From NCBI GenBank assembly GCA_022793875.1, contig JAAWDR010000012.1:1-64000 (forward strand): DNA of 64,000 bases. The letters are read 5' to 3'. Numbering within the stretch: the stretch's first letter is position 1; every line of letters starts with the position of its first letter. Positions 53,069 to 62,115 of the stretch are shown in pieces. The DNA is from Clostridia bacterium (GTDB lineage Bacteria; Bacillota; Clostridia; TANB77; CAG-508). Below the pieces are notes generated by a model. That model did not search any database, was not told the origin of the DNA, and saw only the letters and a program-made list of their open reading frames with translations. The position numbers were made by a program, and so were the translations under genes.

Positions 53069-53563
53069 ATGGACAATAAAGAATTATTAGAAAAATTAGA
53101 TGAAAAATTTGCAAAAATGGAAGACAAGATGGATAGACAATTCAAAGAAGTTAATGGCAAAATGGATAAGAGATTTAAAGAAGTTGATGATAAAATGGAT
53201 AAGAGATTTAAAGAAGTTGACGACAAAATGAATAAAAGATTTAAAGAAGTTAATGACAAAGTGGACAAACAATTTAAAGCAATTAACGAAAAAGTAGATA
53301 CAGGATTTAAAGCAATTAACGAAAAAGTAGATACAGAATTTAAAGTAATTAACGAAAAAGTAGATAGTGGATTTAAATCAATGGATGACAAATTAGATAT
53401 GATAACAAATTCTAATATGGCACAAATGCTATCGAGTCAAACAAAAAGCATGAAAGATATTAACCAAAAGTTAGACAAATATACACAAAAAAATGAAGTA
53501 GAACACAAAAAATTCGATTATGAAATTTCAGATTTAAATATGAAATTTAAATTCGCAAGATAA
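53069..53563 (+). CDS. Hendecad-repeat coiled-coil protein between recA and recX
   Basis: 164 aa. After a short N-terminus, about eight 11-residue units of the form (R/G)FKEVDDKMDK run from residue 25 to 112; the last units change to FKAINEKVDT. A less regular coiled C-terminus follows. Eleven-residue periodicity gives a right-handed or straight coiled coil. The nucleotides repeat in step (33 bp). No known family. AAGGAGGTG is a strong ribosome site. The position between recA and recX hints at co-regulation only. Confidence 0.8.
   Translation: MDNKELLEKLDEKFAKMEDKMDRQFKEVNGKMDKRFKEVDDKMDKRFKEVDDKMNKRFKEVNDKVDKQFKAINEKVDTGFKAINEKVDTEFKVINEKVDSGFKSMDDKLDMITNSNMAQMLSSQTKSMKDINQKLDKYTQKNEVEHKKFDYEISDLNMKFKFAR
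53135..53392 (+). repeat. 33-bp tandem repeat encoding hendecads
   Basis: About eight units of AGATTTAAAGAAGTTGATGA-type sequence, adjacent units almost identical (53170-53270), more diverged at the ends. Such arrays expand or contract easily. Confidence 0.75.
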
Positions 53564-53637
53564 TCCATATTATAAAATGATATAGTTTAACATAATAGAA
53601 AAGTGTAGATAAATTACATAATAAAAGGAAGTAACAA

Positions 53638-54084
53638 ATGTATACAATAGAAGAATTTGATAGAGAAAAAACAAAGATATTAAAATATATACTATATAAA
53701 AAAAGAAGTGAAAATGAAGTAAGAACTAAATTTTCAGGAGTAGTAGATGAAAATATTTTAGAAGATGTAATAGAATATTTAAAACAAGCCAAATATATAG
53801 ATGATAATGAATATATAAGAAAAACTGTAAATAATTTTATAGCATTAAAAAACTTATCAATAAAAGAACTTAAATATAAATTATTAGCTAAAGGATTAGA
53901 TAAAAATGATGTAGATGATTATATTTATGAAAAGAAAGAAGAATTAGAAGAATATGAAATTAAATCTGCATCAAATATTATATATAAAAAAGCTAATTCA
54001 TTAGAACAAGAAGAATTAAAACAATATTTATTAAAAAAAGGATATAAAATAGAAAATATAAATAAAGCGTTAGAAACAAATTAA
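53638..54084 (+). CDS. recX: Regulatory protein RecX
   Basis: 148 aa modulator that binds RecA filaments. The repeated three-helix modules are visible: KYILYKKRSENEVRTKF, VIEYLKQAKYIDDNEYIRKTVNNFI and LKYKLLAKGLDKNDVDDYI, ending with LKQYLLKKGYKIENINKAL. Length is at the short end for Firmicutes, as in E. coli. Gene order recA-(coiled coil)-recX supports the call. Ribosome site AAAAGGAAG. Confidence 0.9.
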   Translation: MYTIEEFDREKTKILKYILYKKRSENEVRTKFSGVVDENILEDVIEYLKQAKYIDDNEYIRKTVNNFIALKNLSIKELKYKLLAKGLDKNDVDDYIYEKKEELEEYEIKSASNIIYKKANSLEQEELKQYLLKKGYKIENINKALETN

Positions 54085-54124
54085 AATATTCTGTTTGATA
54101 TAGAATAGAAAATGAGGAGAAAAA

Positions 54125-54883
54125 ATGTCAATATTAACATTAGAAACGAAAAAATATTCAATAAAAGTAGAAAATTTCGAAGGACCATTAGATTTATTAT
54201 GTTATTTAATAGATAAAAATAAAATGAATATATATGATGTAAATTTAACAGAAATAACAAACCAATACATAGAATTTTTAAATGCAATGGAAGAAATGAA
54301 TTTAGAAATTGCAAGTGAATTTATAGTTATGGCATCAACATTACTATATTTAAAGTCTAAGAAACTATTACCTAAACAAGACGAAGAAACAGAAGAAATA
54401 ACAGAGGAAGAGTTAATAAGAAGGATTATTGAATATAAGAAATTTAAAGAAATAAGCAAAACATTTAAAGAAAACTACAAGATATATTCAAATAGATTTT
54501 ATAAAGGGCAAGAAGAAATAATACTTCCAAAACAAAAATTAGAAAAGGATTATTCTTCAGAAAAGATACCAGAAGTTTATAGATTGTTAGTAGAAAGAAA
54601 TAGCGTTAAAATTAATCAAAATGCAAAAAATATTGAGAAAATTGCTTTAATAGATAAATATACTGTTGCTGATAAAGTAAAGGAAATGTATAAAATTCTA
54701 GCAAAACAGAAAAAGTTTATATTTAATAAGTTATTTAAAGTTGGTAAACAAGAAAAACAAGAAGTCGTAACAGCTTTTAGTGGATTATTAGAATTATCAA
54801 GGAAAAGTAAGGTTGAAACAACTCAAGAAGAGTTGTTTGGAGATATATTAGTAGAGAAGAAAAAAAATGAAGAAGCATCCTAA
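54125..54883 (+). CDS. scpA: Segregation and condensation protein A
   Basis: 252 aa kleisin of the SMC-ScpAB condensin. N-terminal YSIKVENFEGPLDLLCYLIDKNKMNIYDVNLTEIT is the SMC-neck-binding domain; ASEFIVMASTLLYLKSKKLLP is the family signature; the C-terminal winged helix includes VVTAFSGLLELSRKSKVETTQEELFGDI. In most Firmicutes scpB follows directly; here the next gene is DUF2953, so scpB is elsewhere or lost. Ribosome site TGAGGAG. Confidence 0.94.
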   Translation: MSILTLETKKYSIKVENFEGPLDLLCYLIDKNKMNIYDVNLTEITNQYIEFLNAMEEMNLEIASEFIVMASTLLYLKSKKLLPKQDEETEEITEEELIRRIIEYKKFKEISKTFKENYKIYSNRFYKGQEEIILPKQKLEKDYSSEKIPEVYRLLVERNSVKINQNAKNIEKIALIDKYTVADKVKEMYKILAKQKKFIFNKLFKVGKQEKQEVVTAFSGLLELSRKSKVETTQEELFGDILVEKKKNEEAS

Positions 54884-55006
54884 AAAATGCTTATAATTTA
54901 AACACTGAAAATATTATAAAATGTGGAAAAATAAATATAATAAAAAAGTTTAAAAAAGAAAAAAATGGAAAAACTGATAATATTACTAGAGAGAAGGTGA
55001 TATGTA

Positions 55007-55633
55007 TTGGTTTTTCTTTTGATTTTTTTAATAGCAATATTAATGATATTAACTATAAGAATAAAAATTGAACTTAAAAATTTTAAATTCAACTCACAAA
55101 ATAAAAAGCATTTAGAAAAAAACTATGAAATAAAAATTACATTATTTACATTTCAAAAAATACCAATATTAAAAACAAAAATAAATAGTAAAAAAATAGA
55201 AAAAATTATGAGTAATGAAAAAATTAGAAATATAATTGAAAAGCAAGGAACAAAGATTATTGAAGATAAAGGAAAAATAGATAAAGAAATTTTTAAATGG
55301 ATAAAAAAAATGAATATTGAACTTGAAGAAATGAATTTAAAAATTCTGATAGGAACAGAAGATGCTTCAATAACTGCATTTATAATTCCAATAATTAGTA
55401 CAGCTTTAGCAATATTTTTAAGTAAAAAGATAAAGAAATGTAATGATAAACAAGTTTTTCATATAAATCCTGTATATATTAACCAAAATTTAATAAATAT
55501 AGAATTTTCAGGTATATTTCAAATAAAAATGATACATATTATAAATATGATATGTCTATTAAATAAAAGAAAGAGAGTTGATAAAAATGAGCGAACATCC
55601 AATAGAGGGTCTTATGACTACGGCTATGAATAG
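55007..55633 (+). CDS. DUF2953 membrane protein
   Basis: 208 aa. N-terminal membrane helix (about 1-18) and another hydrophobic segment around 125-145 (ITAFIIPIISTALAIFL); between them a Lys-rich domain with KILIGTEDASITAF and near the end IEFSGIFQIKM, features of DUF2953. Start TTG at 55007, set by GAGAAGGTGA; the ATG at 55002 leads to a stop. It overlaps the ytfJ-like gene by about 47 bases in another frame. The gene neighbourhood scpA-DUF2953-ytfJ is standard in spore formers. Confidence 0.78.
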   Translation: MVFLLIFLIAILMILTIRIKIELKNFKFNSQNKKHLEKNYEIKITLFTFQKIPILKTKINSKKIEKIMSNEKIRNIIEKQGTKIIEDKGKIDKEIFKWIKKMNIELEEMNLKILIGTEDASITAFIIPIISTALAIFLSKKIKKCNDKQVFHINPVYINQNLINIEFSGIFQIKMIHIINMICLLNKRKRVDKNERTSNRGSYDYGYE

Positions 55634-56222
55634 TATTCAAGATATGATAGATGTAAATACTATAATAGGTGAGCCAATAGAAACATCAAATAATATAGTT
55701 ATTATTCCAATATCTAAAGTGTCTTTTGGATTTGCAGCAGGTGGAAGCGAATTTAAAGGAGAAACAATAGATGAATATAAAAAGGTAGAAAAAGAAGAGC
55801 AAATACAATATAGGCTGCCATTTGGAGGAGGAGCTGGAGCAGGTGTTACAATAAATCCAATAGCATTTTTAGTAATTCAATCAAATAATGTTAAATTAAT
55901 GCCAGTAAATCATTCATCAAGTATAGATAAATTATTAGATTATGTACCAGATTTAATTGAAAGAACTAATAGCATGATGAATAAAATCGTTAATAATAAA
56001 AAAGAAGAAACTGAAAAAGTATTAAAAGAGATGCAAAAGAGAAGTAACAATGAAAATAGTAAAAAAGTTCCTAAAGAAGTAAAAGAAACAAGAAATGAAA
56101 TAAATCATAAAAAAGAAGAAGCAAAAAAGAATTTAGATAAAATTCAAAAACAAGAAGAAGTTGATTATGAATACGAATATAATGAAACACAAGAAGATGA
56201 TATTTTTCCAGAAGATGATTAA
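55587..56222 (+). CDS. ytfJ: Sporulation protein YtfJ (GerW family)
   Basis: 211 aa. HPIEGLMTTAMNSIQDMIDVNTIIGEPI is the hallmark N-terminus, followed by IIPISKVSFGFAAGGSEF and the glycine-rich LPFGGGAGAGVTINPIAFLVI. The C-terminal 70 residues form a charged tail (KKEEAKKNLDKIQKQEEVDYEYEYN) not found in the B. subtilis protein. In B. subtilis it is needed for spore germination with certain germinants. Start at ATG AGC within the end of the DUF2953 gene. Confidence 0.92.
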   Translation: MSEHPIEGLMTTAMNSIQDMIDVNTIIGEPIETSNNIVIIPISKVSFGFAAGGSEFKGETIDEYKKVEKEEQIQYRLPFGGGAGAGVTINPIAFLVIQSNNVKLMPVNHSSSIDKLLDYVPDLIERTNSMMNKIVNNKKEETEKVLKEMQKRSNNENSKKVPKEVKETRNEINHKKEEAKKNLDKIQKQEEVDYEYEYNETQEDDIFPEDD

Positions 56223-56225
56223 TAT

Positions 56226-56274
56226 AATAGAAGTTTTGTCGAAAACTTTTTATATGTTCGACAAAACTTCTATT
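56226..56274 (+). terminator. Strong hairpin after ytfJ
   Basis: AATAGAAGTTTTGTCGA / TCGACAAAACTTCTATT, perfect 17-bp arms (56226-56242 and 56258-56274), followed by ATTTTG. Separates the scpA-ytfJ group from the spoIIA operon. Confidence 0.85.
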
Positions 56275-56344
56275 ATTTTGCTATTGGAAAAAAATGGAAA
56301 AAGAATTATAATAATTAACAAATAAGAAATACGGGAGGATAAAA

Positions 56345-56662
56345 ATGGAATCAAAATTTTATGAAGAGGACAAGCTATTGGTTTTTAAAATCATAGATGA
56401 AATTGATGACTGTAATGTACAAAAGATAAGGAGGAAAGCAGACTATGAAATTGAAAGATATATGCCTAAAAAGGTTATATTTGACTTTGATAGTGTTACT
56501 TTCATGGATAGTAGTGGAATAGGATTAATAATAGGAAGATATAAATTTACAAATATGTTAGGTGGAAAATTAGAAGTAGCGAACTTAACACAAAATGTAA
56601 AAAAGATATTTGAAATGAGTGGAATATTAAAACTAATACCAGTAACAGAAAGTTGTTATTAG
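56345..56662 (+). CDS. spoIIAA: Anti-sigma F factor antagonist
   Basis: 105 aa STAS domain. The phosphorylated Ser is in FMDSSGIGLIIGRY (about 56-69), the exact SpoIIAA/anti-anti-sigma motif. When dephosphorylated by SpoIIE it binds SpoIIAB and frees sigma F in the forespore. Ribosome site CGGGAGG. First gene of spoIIAA-spoIIAB-sigF. Confidence 0.96.
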   Translation: MESKFYEEDKLLVFKIIDEIDDCNVQKIRRKADYEIERYMPKKVIFDFDSVTFMDSSGIGLIIGRYKFTNMLGGKLEVANLTQNVKKIFEMSGILKLIPVTESCY

Positions 56663-56726
56663 TAAAAACGATGAGGGAAAGTTTGAAAAATAAGTTTGTA
56701 CCTTTAAGAAAGGAATGTGAGGAATT

Positions 56727-57206
56727 ATGAAAGAACGATTTGAAAATGAAATGAAATTAGAATTTTTAAGTAAATCATCAAATGAAGCATTTGCAAGAAT
56801 AACAGTTGCAGCATTTGCATCACAACTAGATCCAACAATAGAAGAATTGGCTGATATAAAAACAGCAGTATCAGAGGCAGTTACAAATTCCATAATACAT
56901 GCATATGAAAACAAACAAGGAATTATAAAAATAAATGCTAAATTGGAAGATAATACTATAACTATACATATTTCAGATAATGGAAAAGGAATAGAAAATG
57001 TTGATATAGCAAAAGAACCATTATATACTACAAAACCTAATTTAGAAAGATCAGGAATGGGATTTACAATTATGGAAAGTTTTATGGATAGCATGAAAGT
57101 AGAGTCAATAGTAGGACTTGGAACAAAAGTTACTTTAGTAAAAACAATAAAGAAAGAAGAAAAGGTAGAAGAAGAGAATAATTTTAAAATATTAACAAAA
57201 GAATAG
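56727..57206 (+). CDS. spoIIAB: Anti-sigma F factor / serine kinase
   Basis: 159 aa GHKL-fold kinase. N box [16 protein letters not shown] (about 50-65), G1 [10 protein letters not shown]2 [13 protein letters not shown] and GLGTKVTL are intact. It phosphorylates SpoIIAA and holds sigma F inactive. Ribosome site AAGAAAGGA. 21 bases separate it from the full-length sigF start. Confidence 0.96.
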   Translation: MKERFENEMKLEFLSKSSNEAFARITVAAFASQLDPTIEELADIKTAVSEAVTNSIIHAYENKQGIIKINAKLEDNTITIHISDNGKGIENVDIAKEPLYTTKPNLERSGMGFTIMESFMDSMKVESIVGLGTKVTLVKTIKKEEKVEEENNFKILTKE

Positions 57207-57227
57207 AATTAGAGGTAAGTGTTATAT

Positions 57228-57960
57228 ATGTATGAAAATAGGATAGATTCAATAAAAAGAGCACAACAACGGTGATAAATTTGAAATGGATAGGCTTATA
57301 AGAGATAATAATGGACTTATTTGGAGTATAGTAAAAAGATTTATGAACAGAGGATATGAAGTTGAAGATTTATATCAAATAGGTTGTATGGGATTTATAA
57401 AATCTATAAAAAGATTTGACACAAATTTTGAAGTAAAATTATCTACATATTCAGTACCATATATATTAGGAGAAATAAAAAGATTTATAAGAGATGATGG
57501 ACCAATTAAAGTTAGTAGAAGTATTAAAGAATTAAATGTAAAAATAAATGAATTAAAAAAGCATGAATTACTTAAAACAGGAAAAGAACTTACAATAGAA
57601 GAAATATGTAAGGAATTAAAAGTACAAAAGGAAGATGTTATAATAGCTATGGAATCAGCAAATACTATAGAATCAATAGATGGAAGTGTAGTATCAGAAA
57701 ATAAGGATGGAAAACAGCTAACAATATTTGAAAGGATATCAACAGGAAAAAATGAGGAAGAAATTATTACAAATAGAATGGTAGTAAATCAATTAATAAG
57801 TGAACTAGAAGATAGGGAAAAGGAAATAATTTTATTGAGGTTTTATAAAGAGAAAACTCAAACTGAAGTTGCTAAAATATTAGGAATAAGTCAAGTCCAG
57901 GTTTCTAGAATAGAAAGAAAAATATTAAGTAGTATGAAGATGAAGCTGACTTCTGCATAA
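57228..57960 (+). CDS. sigF: RNA polymerase sigma-F, N-terminus joined through CGGT at 57270
   Basis: Forespore-specific sigma factor. From ATG 57228 the frame reads MYENRIDSIKRAQQ, then CGGT as Gly, then DKFEMDRLIRDNNGLIW, matching the SQNGD/AQNGD motif of region 1.2/2.1 in SigF and SigG. The joined protein is 243 aa, with region 2 (FMNRGYEVEDLYQIGCMGFIKSIKRFD), 2.4/3 (STYSVPYILGEIKRFIRDDGPIKVSRS) and 4.2 (TQTEVAKILGISQVQVSRIERKIL). Read without recoding, CGG is followed by TGA. An internal ATG at 57286 would lose the first 19 residues. AGAGGT precedes 57228. Confidence 0.92.
57270..57273 (+). other. Recoding site CGGT read as Gly (+1), sigF
   Basis: CAA-CAA-CGGT-GAT-AAA gives Q-Q-G-D-K. 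In zero frame CGG is followed immediately by the stop TGA and then TAA. The Gly-Asp pair is conserved in the sigma F/G family. Confidence 0.88.
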
Positions 57961-57972
57961 GGAGGTATAATT

Positions 57973-58992
57973 TTGAAGAATGTGTTGATATATTTGATAG
58001 TTTTTATTTTAATATGTTTTATTGTGCCTGCAATGCTAACTAAAAGAACAGTTTCAACAGGTGTTCAAGAGAATAATTCTAGTGATGCTCAAGATAATCA
58101 AACTATACAAAAAAATGAAGAAGTAGTATATGAATATAATAAATATGGAACAATAAATTTATTACATAAAAAAACAGGAGAAGTAGAACAAGTAAATATT
58201 GATGAATATTTGTGTAATGTTGTATCAGCAGAGATGCCAGCTGATTATGAAATTGAAGCTTTAAAAGCACAAGCAATAGTTGCTAGAACATATACAATAT
58301 ATAAAATATTAAATAAAAAACATGAAAATGCAGATATATGTGATGATTCAACATGTTGTCAGGCATGGATTTCAAAAGATGATAGATTAGCAAGATGGGA
58401 AGAAAGTAAAAGAGAAAGCAATTGGCAAAAAATATGTGATGCAGTAAATGACACAAAAGGAAAAATTATAACTTATAATAATGTTCCTATAAATGCATTT
58501 TTTCATTCTAACAGTGGAGGAATTACAGAGATACCAGTAAATGTTTGGGGAGGAACAGGATACCCATATTTGCAAAGTGTAGAGACTTCGGGAGAAGATG
58601 CATATACTCAATATTCATCAGAAGTTGTTTTGAAACAAGAAGAATTATTAGAAAAACTAAAAGAAAAATATAGTGATATTTCAATAGATTTTTCAAATGA
58701 AGATGATATCAAAATTTTAGAATATACTGAAGGTAATCGAATTAAAACAATAAAGTTTGGAAATCACGAGGTTTCAGGTGTTGAGGTGAGAAGTTTATTA
58801 GGTTTAAGGTCTGCTAATTTTGAAGTTATTAGAGAAGGGGATAGTATAAAATTCTCGGTTAAAGGTTATGGGCATGGTGTTGGCATGAGCCAAACTGGTG
58901 CTGATAGTTTGGCTAAACAAGGAAAAAATGCTGATGAGATTATTAAGCATTTTTATAAGGATGTTGAGATTAAGGAGGTTAACCTTATATAA
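57973..58992 (+). CDS. spoIID: Stage II sporulation protein D
   Basis: 339 aa peptidoglycan lytic transglycosylase required for engulfment with SpoIIP and SpoIIM. N-terminal membrane helix (about 4-22); SpoIID domain with NVVSAEMPADYEIEALKAQAIVARTYT, ANSGG-type HSNSGGITE, and C-terminal GYGHGVGMSQTGADSLAKQGKNADEIIKHFY. Start TTG at 57973, fixed by AAGGAGG 7 bases before. It follows sigF at 12 bases, so it is probably transcribed with or by sigma F. Confidence 0.95.
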   Translation: MKNVLIYLIVFILICFIVPAMLTKRTVSTGVQENNSSDAQDNQTIQKNEEVVYEYNKYGTINLLHKKTGEVEQVNIDEYLCNVVSAEMPADYEIEALKAQAIVARTYTIYKILNKKHENADICDDSTCCQAWISKDDRLARWEESKRESNWQKICDAVNDTKGKIITYNNVPINAFFHSNSGGITEIPVNVWGGTGYPYLQSVETSGEDAYTQYSSEVVLKQEELLEKLKEKYSDISIDFSNEDDIKILEYTEGNRIKTIKFGNHEVSGVEVRSLLGLRSANFEVIREGDSIKFSVKGYGHGVGMSQTGADSLAKQGKNADEIIKHFYKDVEIKEVNLI

Positions 58993-59025
58993 ATTAAAAG
59001 ATGATAAGTTATTATATTATACTAC

Positions 59026-59098
59026 AAATAGTAATACTTTTTATTTTTACGAGTGCTACGTGGGAAAGCATGAGAATAAATAAAAAGTATTACTATTT
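59026..59098. repeat. Long hairpin between spoIID and spoIIQ-like gene
   Basis: Perfect 21-bp arms (59026-59046 and 59078-59098) around a 31-base loop that contains a TGCT...AGCA inner pair. No T tract follows, so it is not a standard terminator. It lies 95 bases before the next start codon. Confidence 0.75.
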
Positions 59099-59193
59099 GA
59101 AAATAAAATATAACAAATTTTTATTTAAATAGCTGTATATTTTTATAAAATCCGGAAATAATTGTAATATAAATAAATTTTAAGGAGGATTTT

Positions 59194-60057
59194 ATGAGAA
59201 GAAATGTACGTAAAAGAGATAATCAAGATGATGAATTAAGCATTAAGATAATAAAATATTCTGGTATAGCTGTTGCAATTCTCGCAATAATAGTATTTGC
59301 TTTATTAATATATAGCAAAAATTTAAATGATGAAGTTAAAGATGGAACTTTAACAGAAGAACAAATATCTAGTATTTTGAATAATGTTAATTCATCAGAA
59401 AATACAGAAAGTGCAAGTTCTGAAATTGGGAAGAAGGTAAATGAGTTATCAGAAGAAATGAATTCAAATAATAATATTAATAGTGTTAATGAAATTAATA
59501 CTATTTCAGATAATCAAGTAAAAGATTCACAAAATAATGTCACAACTCAAAACATTTTAACAACAAATAAAATAACACCTACAAATTCAGAAGCTGAAAA
59601 AGATAAAAGAGATGAAAATAAAAAAGAAGAAGAAAACAAAAATAATGTTGAATTAAAATTTGATTTACCTGTTGAAGGAGAAATTTCAAGAGATTTTGCT
59701 AAAGACAATTTAGTATATTCAGAAACTCTACAAGAGTGGACAGTTCATACAGGAATTGATATAAAAGCAGATAAAACAACAGTAGTAAAAACAGCAGAAA
59801 CAGGAACAGTAAAGACAATAAAAAATGATCCTAGATATGGTTTAACAGTTATAATTGAACATGCAAATGGATTTCAAACAGTTTATTCTAATTTGTTAAC
59901 ATCTGAATTTGTTGTGGAAGGTGAAAAAGTTGAAAAAGGACAATCTCTAGGTACAGTTGGAAATACAGCTGCTTTTGAAATTGCAGACGAAGCTCATCTT
60001 CATTTTGAGATTTTAAAAGATTCAGTTCAAGTTGATCCTAATATATATTTAAAATAA
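59194..60057 (+). CDS. spoIIQ: Membrane-anchored M23 peptidase, SpoIIQ-like
   Basis: 287 aa. One membrane helix (about 25-47), a long Asn/Ser/Glu linker (about 60-150), then a LytM/M23 domain. Zinc ligands appear intact: HTGIDIK (His and Asp) and HLHFEIL. B. subtilis SpoIIQ lost the first His, but clostridial ones keep it and are active. In sporulation it links forespore and mother cell with SpoIIIAH. The position after spoIID supports the name. Ribosome site AAGGAGG. Confidence 0.88.
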   Translation: MRRNVRKRDNQDDELSIKIIKYSGIAVAILAIIVFALLIYSKNLNDEVKDGTLTEEQISSILNNVNSSENTESASSEIGKKVNELSEEMNSNNNINSVNEINTISDNQVKDSQNNVTTQNILTTNKITPTNSEAEKDKRDENKKEEENKNNVELKFDLPVEGEISRDFAKDNLVYSETLQEWTVHTGIDIKADKTTVVKTAETGTVKTIKNDPRYGLTVIIEHANGFQTVYSNLLTSEFVVEGEKVEKGQSLGTVGNTAAFEIADEAHLHFEILKDSVQVDPNIYLK

Positions 60058-60065
60058 ATTTAAAA

Positions 60066-60104
60066 TAAAATTTCTTATCAATAAAAAATTGGTAAGGAGT
60101 TTTT
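60066..60104 (+). terminator. Terminator after spoIIQ-like gene
   Basis: AAATTTCTTATCAAT-AAAAA-ATTGGTAAGGAGTTTTT with G-T pairs and one mismatch, then TATTTTT. Confidence 0.7.
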
Positions 60105-60250
60105 ATTTTTACAAATTGTTTAAAATGACTTGACAGTTGTGCCTAGAAAAGATAAAATAGAATAGGTAAGAAAAAATATATTAAAAAATCAAACATACAT
60201 ATATATTTTATTCGAACATTGAAAATTTAATAAGAAAGAGGTGTAGATTC

Positions 60251-61792
60251 ATGAATATAGGAATCGTTATCGCCGCTGTCTTAATCTCACTTGCAATTGG
60301 AATACTAGTAGGAATAGTATATAGAAAAAAAGTTGCAGAATCTAAAATAAAAAGTGCTGAGGAAGAATCAAAGAAAATAGTTAATATGGCAAAAATTGAA
60401 GCAGAGAATATGAAAAAGGCAAAAATTATTGAAGCCAAAGAAGAAATCGTGAACAGTAGAAATGAATTAGATAAAGAGATTAAAGAAAGAAGAGGCGAAG
60501 TACAAAGACAAGAAACAAGACTTATTCAAAAAGAAGAAAATTTGGATAGACGTTCAGAAAATTTTGAAAAGAAAGAAGAGGACTTAGAATTAAGAATAAA
60601 AGAATTAGATGAACGTAGACAAGAAATTGAGGAATTACATGAAAAAGAAGTTCAAGAACTTCAAAAAATAGCATCTTTAACTAGAGATGAAGCGAAAGAC
60701 ATTTTATTAAAAGAAGTGGAAAAAGATGTTGCTTCAGAAAAAGCTGCTATAATAAGAGATGCAAAATTAAAAGCTAAAGAAGAGGCAAATAAAACTGCTA
60801 AGGAATTACTAACATATGCAGTTCAAAAATGTGCAGCAGACCATTCACAAGAAACTACAGTATCTATAGTAGCTCTTCCAAGTGATGAAATGAAGGGAAG
60901 AATTATAGGTAGAGAGGGTAGAAATATAAAAGCTTTAGAAACATTAACAGGAGTAGATTTAATAATAGATGATACACCTGAAGCAGTAGTTCTATCAGGA
61001 TTTGACCCATTAAGAAGAGAAGTTGCTAAAATAGCATTAGAAAAACTAATTGATGATGGAAGAATACATCCAGCAAAAATTGAAGAAGTAGTAGAAAAGG
61101 CAAAACAAGAAGTTGAAGAAACAATAAAATCAGAAGGTGAAAGGGCAGTTCTAGAAACAGGAGTAATAGGATTACATCCAGATATAGTAAAATTAATAGG
61201 AAAACTAAAATATAGGACAAGCTATGGACAAAATGTACTAAATCATTCAATAGAAGTTTCAAATTTAGCAAGAATTATGGCAGAGGAATTAGGATTAGAT
61301 GCAAAATTAGCTAGAAGAGCAGGATTATTACATGATATTGGAAAAGCATTAGATCATGACATGGAAGGAACACATGTTGAGATTGGTGTTGAAATACTTA
61401 AAAAGTATAAAGAAAATCCATTAGTTATAAATGCAGTTGAAGCACATCATGAAGATGTTGAGCCTCAGACTCTAGAAGCAGTACTAATTCAAGCTGCTGA
61501 TGCAATAAGTGCATCAAGACCAGGAGCAAGAAGAGAAACTTTAGAAGCATATATCAAGAGATTACAAAATCTTGAAGAAATAGCAGATTCATTTGATGGA
61601 GTAGATAAATCATTTGCAATTCAAGCAGGTCGTGAAGTTAGAATTATTGTAAAACCAGATAAAATTAATGATGATCAAATGACTATTTTAGCTAGAGATG
61701 TAGCTAAAAAAGTTGAAAATGAAATGGATTATCCAGGTCAAATTAAAGTTAATGTTATTAGAGAAACTAGAATAGTTGATTATGCAAAATAA
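60251..61792 (+). CDS. rny: Ribonuclease Y
   Basis: 513 aa membrane-anchored endoribonuclease that starts mRNA decay. N-terminal helix (about 2-22), long coiled coil (about 30-185), KH domain with [15 protein letters not shown] (about 216-230), and HD domain with [12 protein letters not shown] (about 360). GAGGTG upstream. ymdB follows after an orphan gene, preserving the rny-ymdB-spoVS arrangement. Confidence 0.96.
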   Translation: MNIGIVIAAVLISLAIGILVGIVYRKKVAESKIKSAEEESKKIVNMAKIEAENMKKAKIIEAKEEIVNSRNELDKEIKERRGEVQRQETRLIQKEENLDRRSENFEKKEEDLELRIKELDERRQEIEELHEKEVQELQKIASLTRDEAKDILLKEVEKDVASEKAAIIRDAKLKAKEEANKTAKELLTYAVQKCAADHSQETTVSIVALPSDEMKGRIIGREGRNIKALETLTGVDLIIDDTPEAVVLSGFDPLRREVAKIALEKLIDDGRIHPAKIEEVVEKAKQEVEETIKSEGERAVLETGVIGLHPDIVKLIGKLKYRTSYGQNVLNHSIEVSNLARIMAEELGLDAKLARRAGLLHDIGKALDHDMEGTHVEIGVEILKKYKENPLVINAVEAHHEDVEPQTLEAVLIQAADAISASRPGARRETLEAYIKRLQNLEEIADSFDGVDKSFAIQAGREVRIIVKPDKINDDQMTILARDVAKKVENEMDYPGQIKVNVIRETRIVDYAK

Positions 61793-61794
61793 AG

Positions 61795-61824
61795 AAAGTT
61801 GTGGCTTATGCCACAACTTTTTTT
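61795..61824 (+). terminator. Terminator after rny
   Basis: AAAGTTGTGGC-TTAT-GCCACAACTTTTTTT, perfect arms (61795-61805, 61810-61820) and strong T tract. Confidence 0.92.
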
Positions 61825-61836
61825 ATATTATAGAAA

Positions 61837-61931
61837 AGTTCTCCGAACTTCCTATAATATAAATACTTTGCACACAAATTTGCCAAAGCAAATTTGGCGC
61901 ACGAACAAAGACGAGGCATGAAAAGTATTCT
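61837..61931. repeat. Palindromic element in the rny-62116 gap
   Basis: Contains AGTTCTCCGAACT (61837-61849; same 13-mer as 2978-2990), then AAATTTGC-CAAA-GCAAATTT (61876-61895) nested in ATACTTT ... AAAAGTAT arms (about 61862-61930). The rest of the 324-bp gap to 62116 shows a putative promoter zone and nothing else. Confidence 0.6.
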
Positions 61932-62115
61932 AAAAGGTCTAGAAATTTTAATCATGCTTCTTTTGTTCTATTCTTTTGTTCTGTATTACTTTCAAATTAT
62001 GTAAATTCATAGTATAATAAAAGAGATTGATCAATGTTACACTTTTAAAAATTCACTGAGTTGTGAATTAAAATAAACTATTAACAATATTTTTCAAGAA
62101 AAGGAGAAAGACTTT

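Noticed and set aside
53135..53392. CRISPR-like array
   Set aside because: The repeats are contiguous without spacers and encode in-frame hendecads. I saw no CRISPR array in the window.
2806..57273. Simple reassignment of triplet CGG to another amino acid
   Set aside because: A sense reassignment would not change the reading frame; here the frame shifts by +1 at each site.
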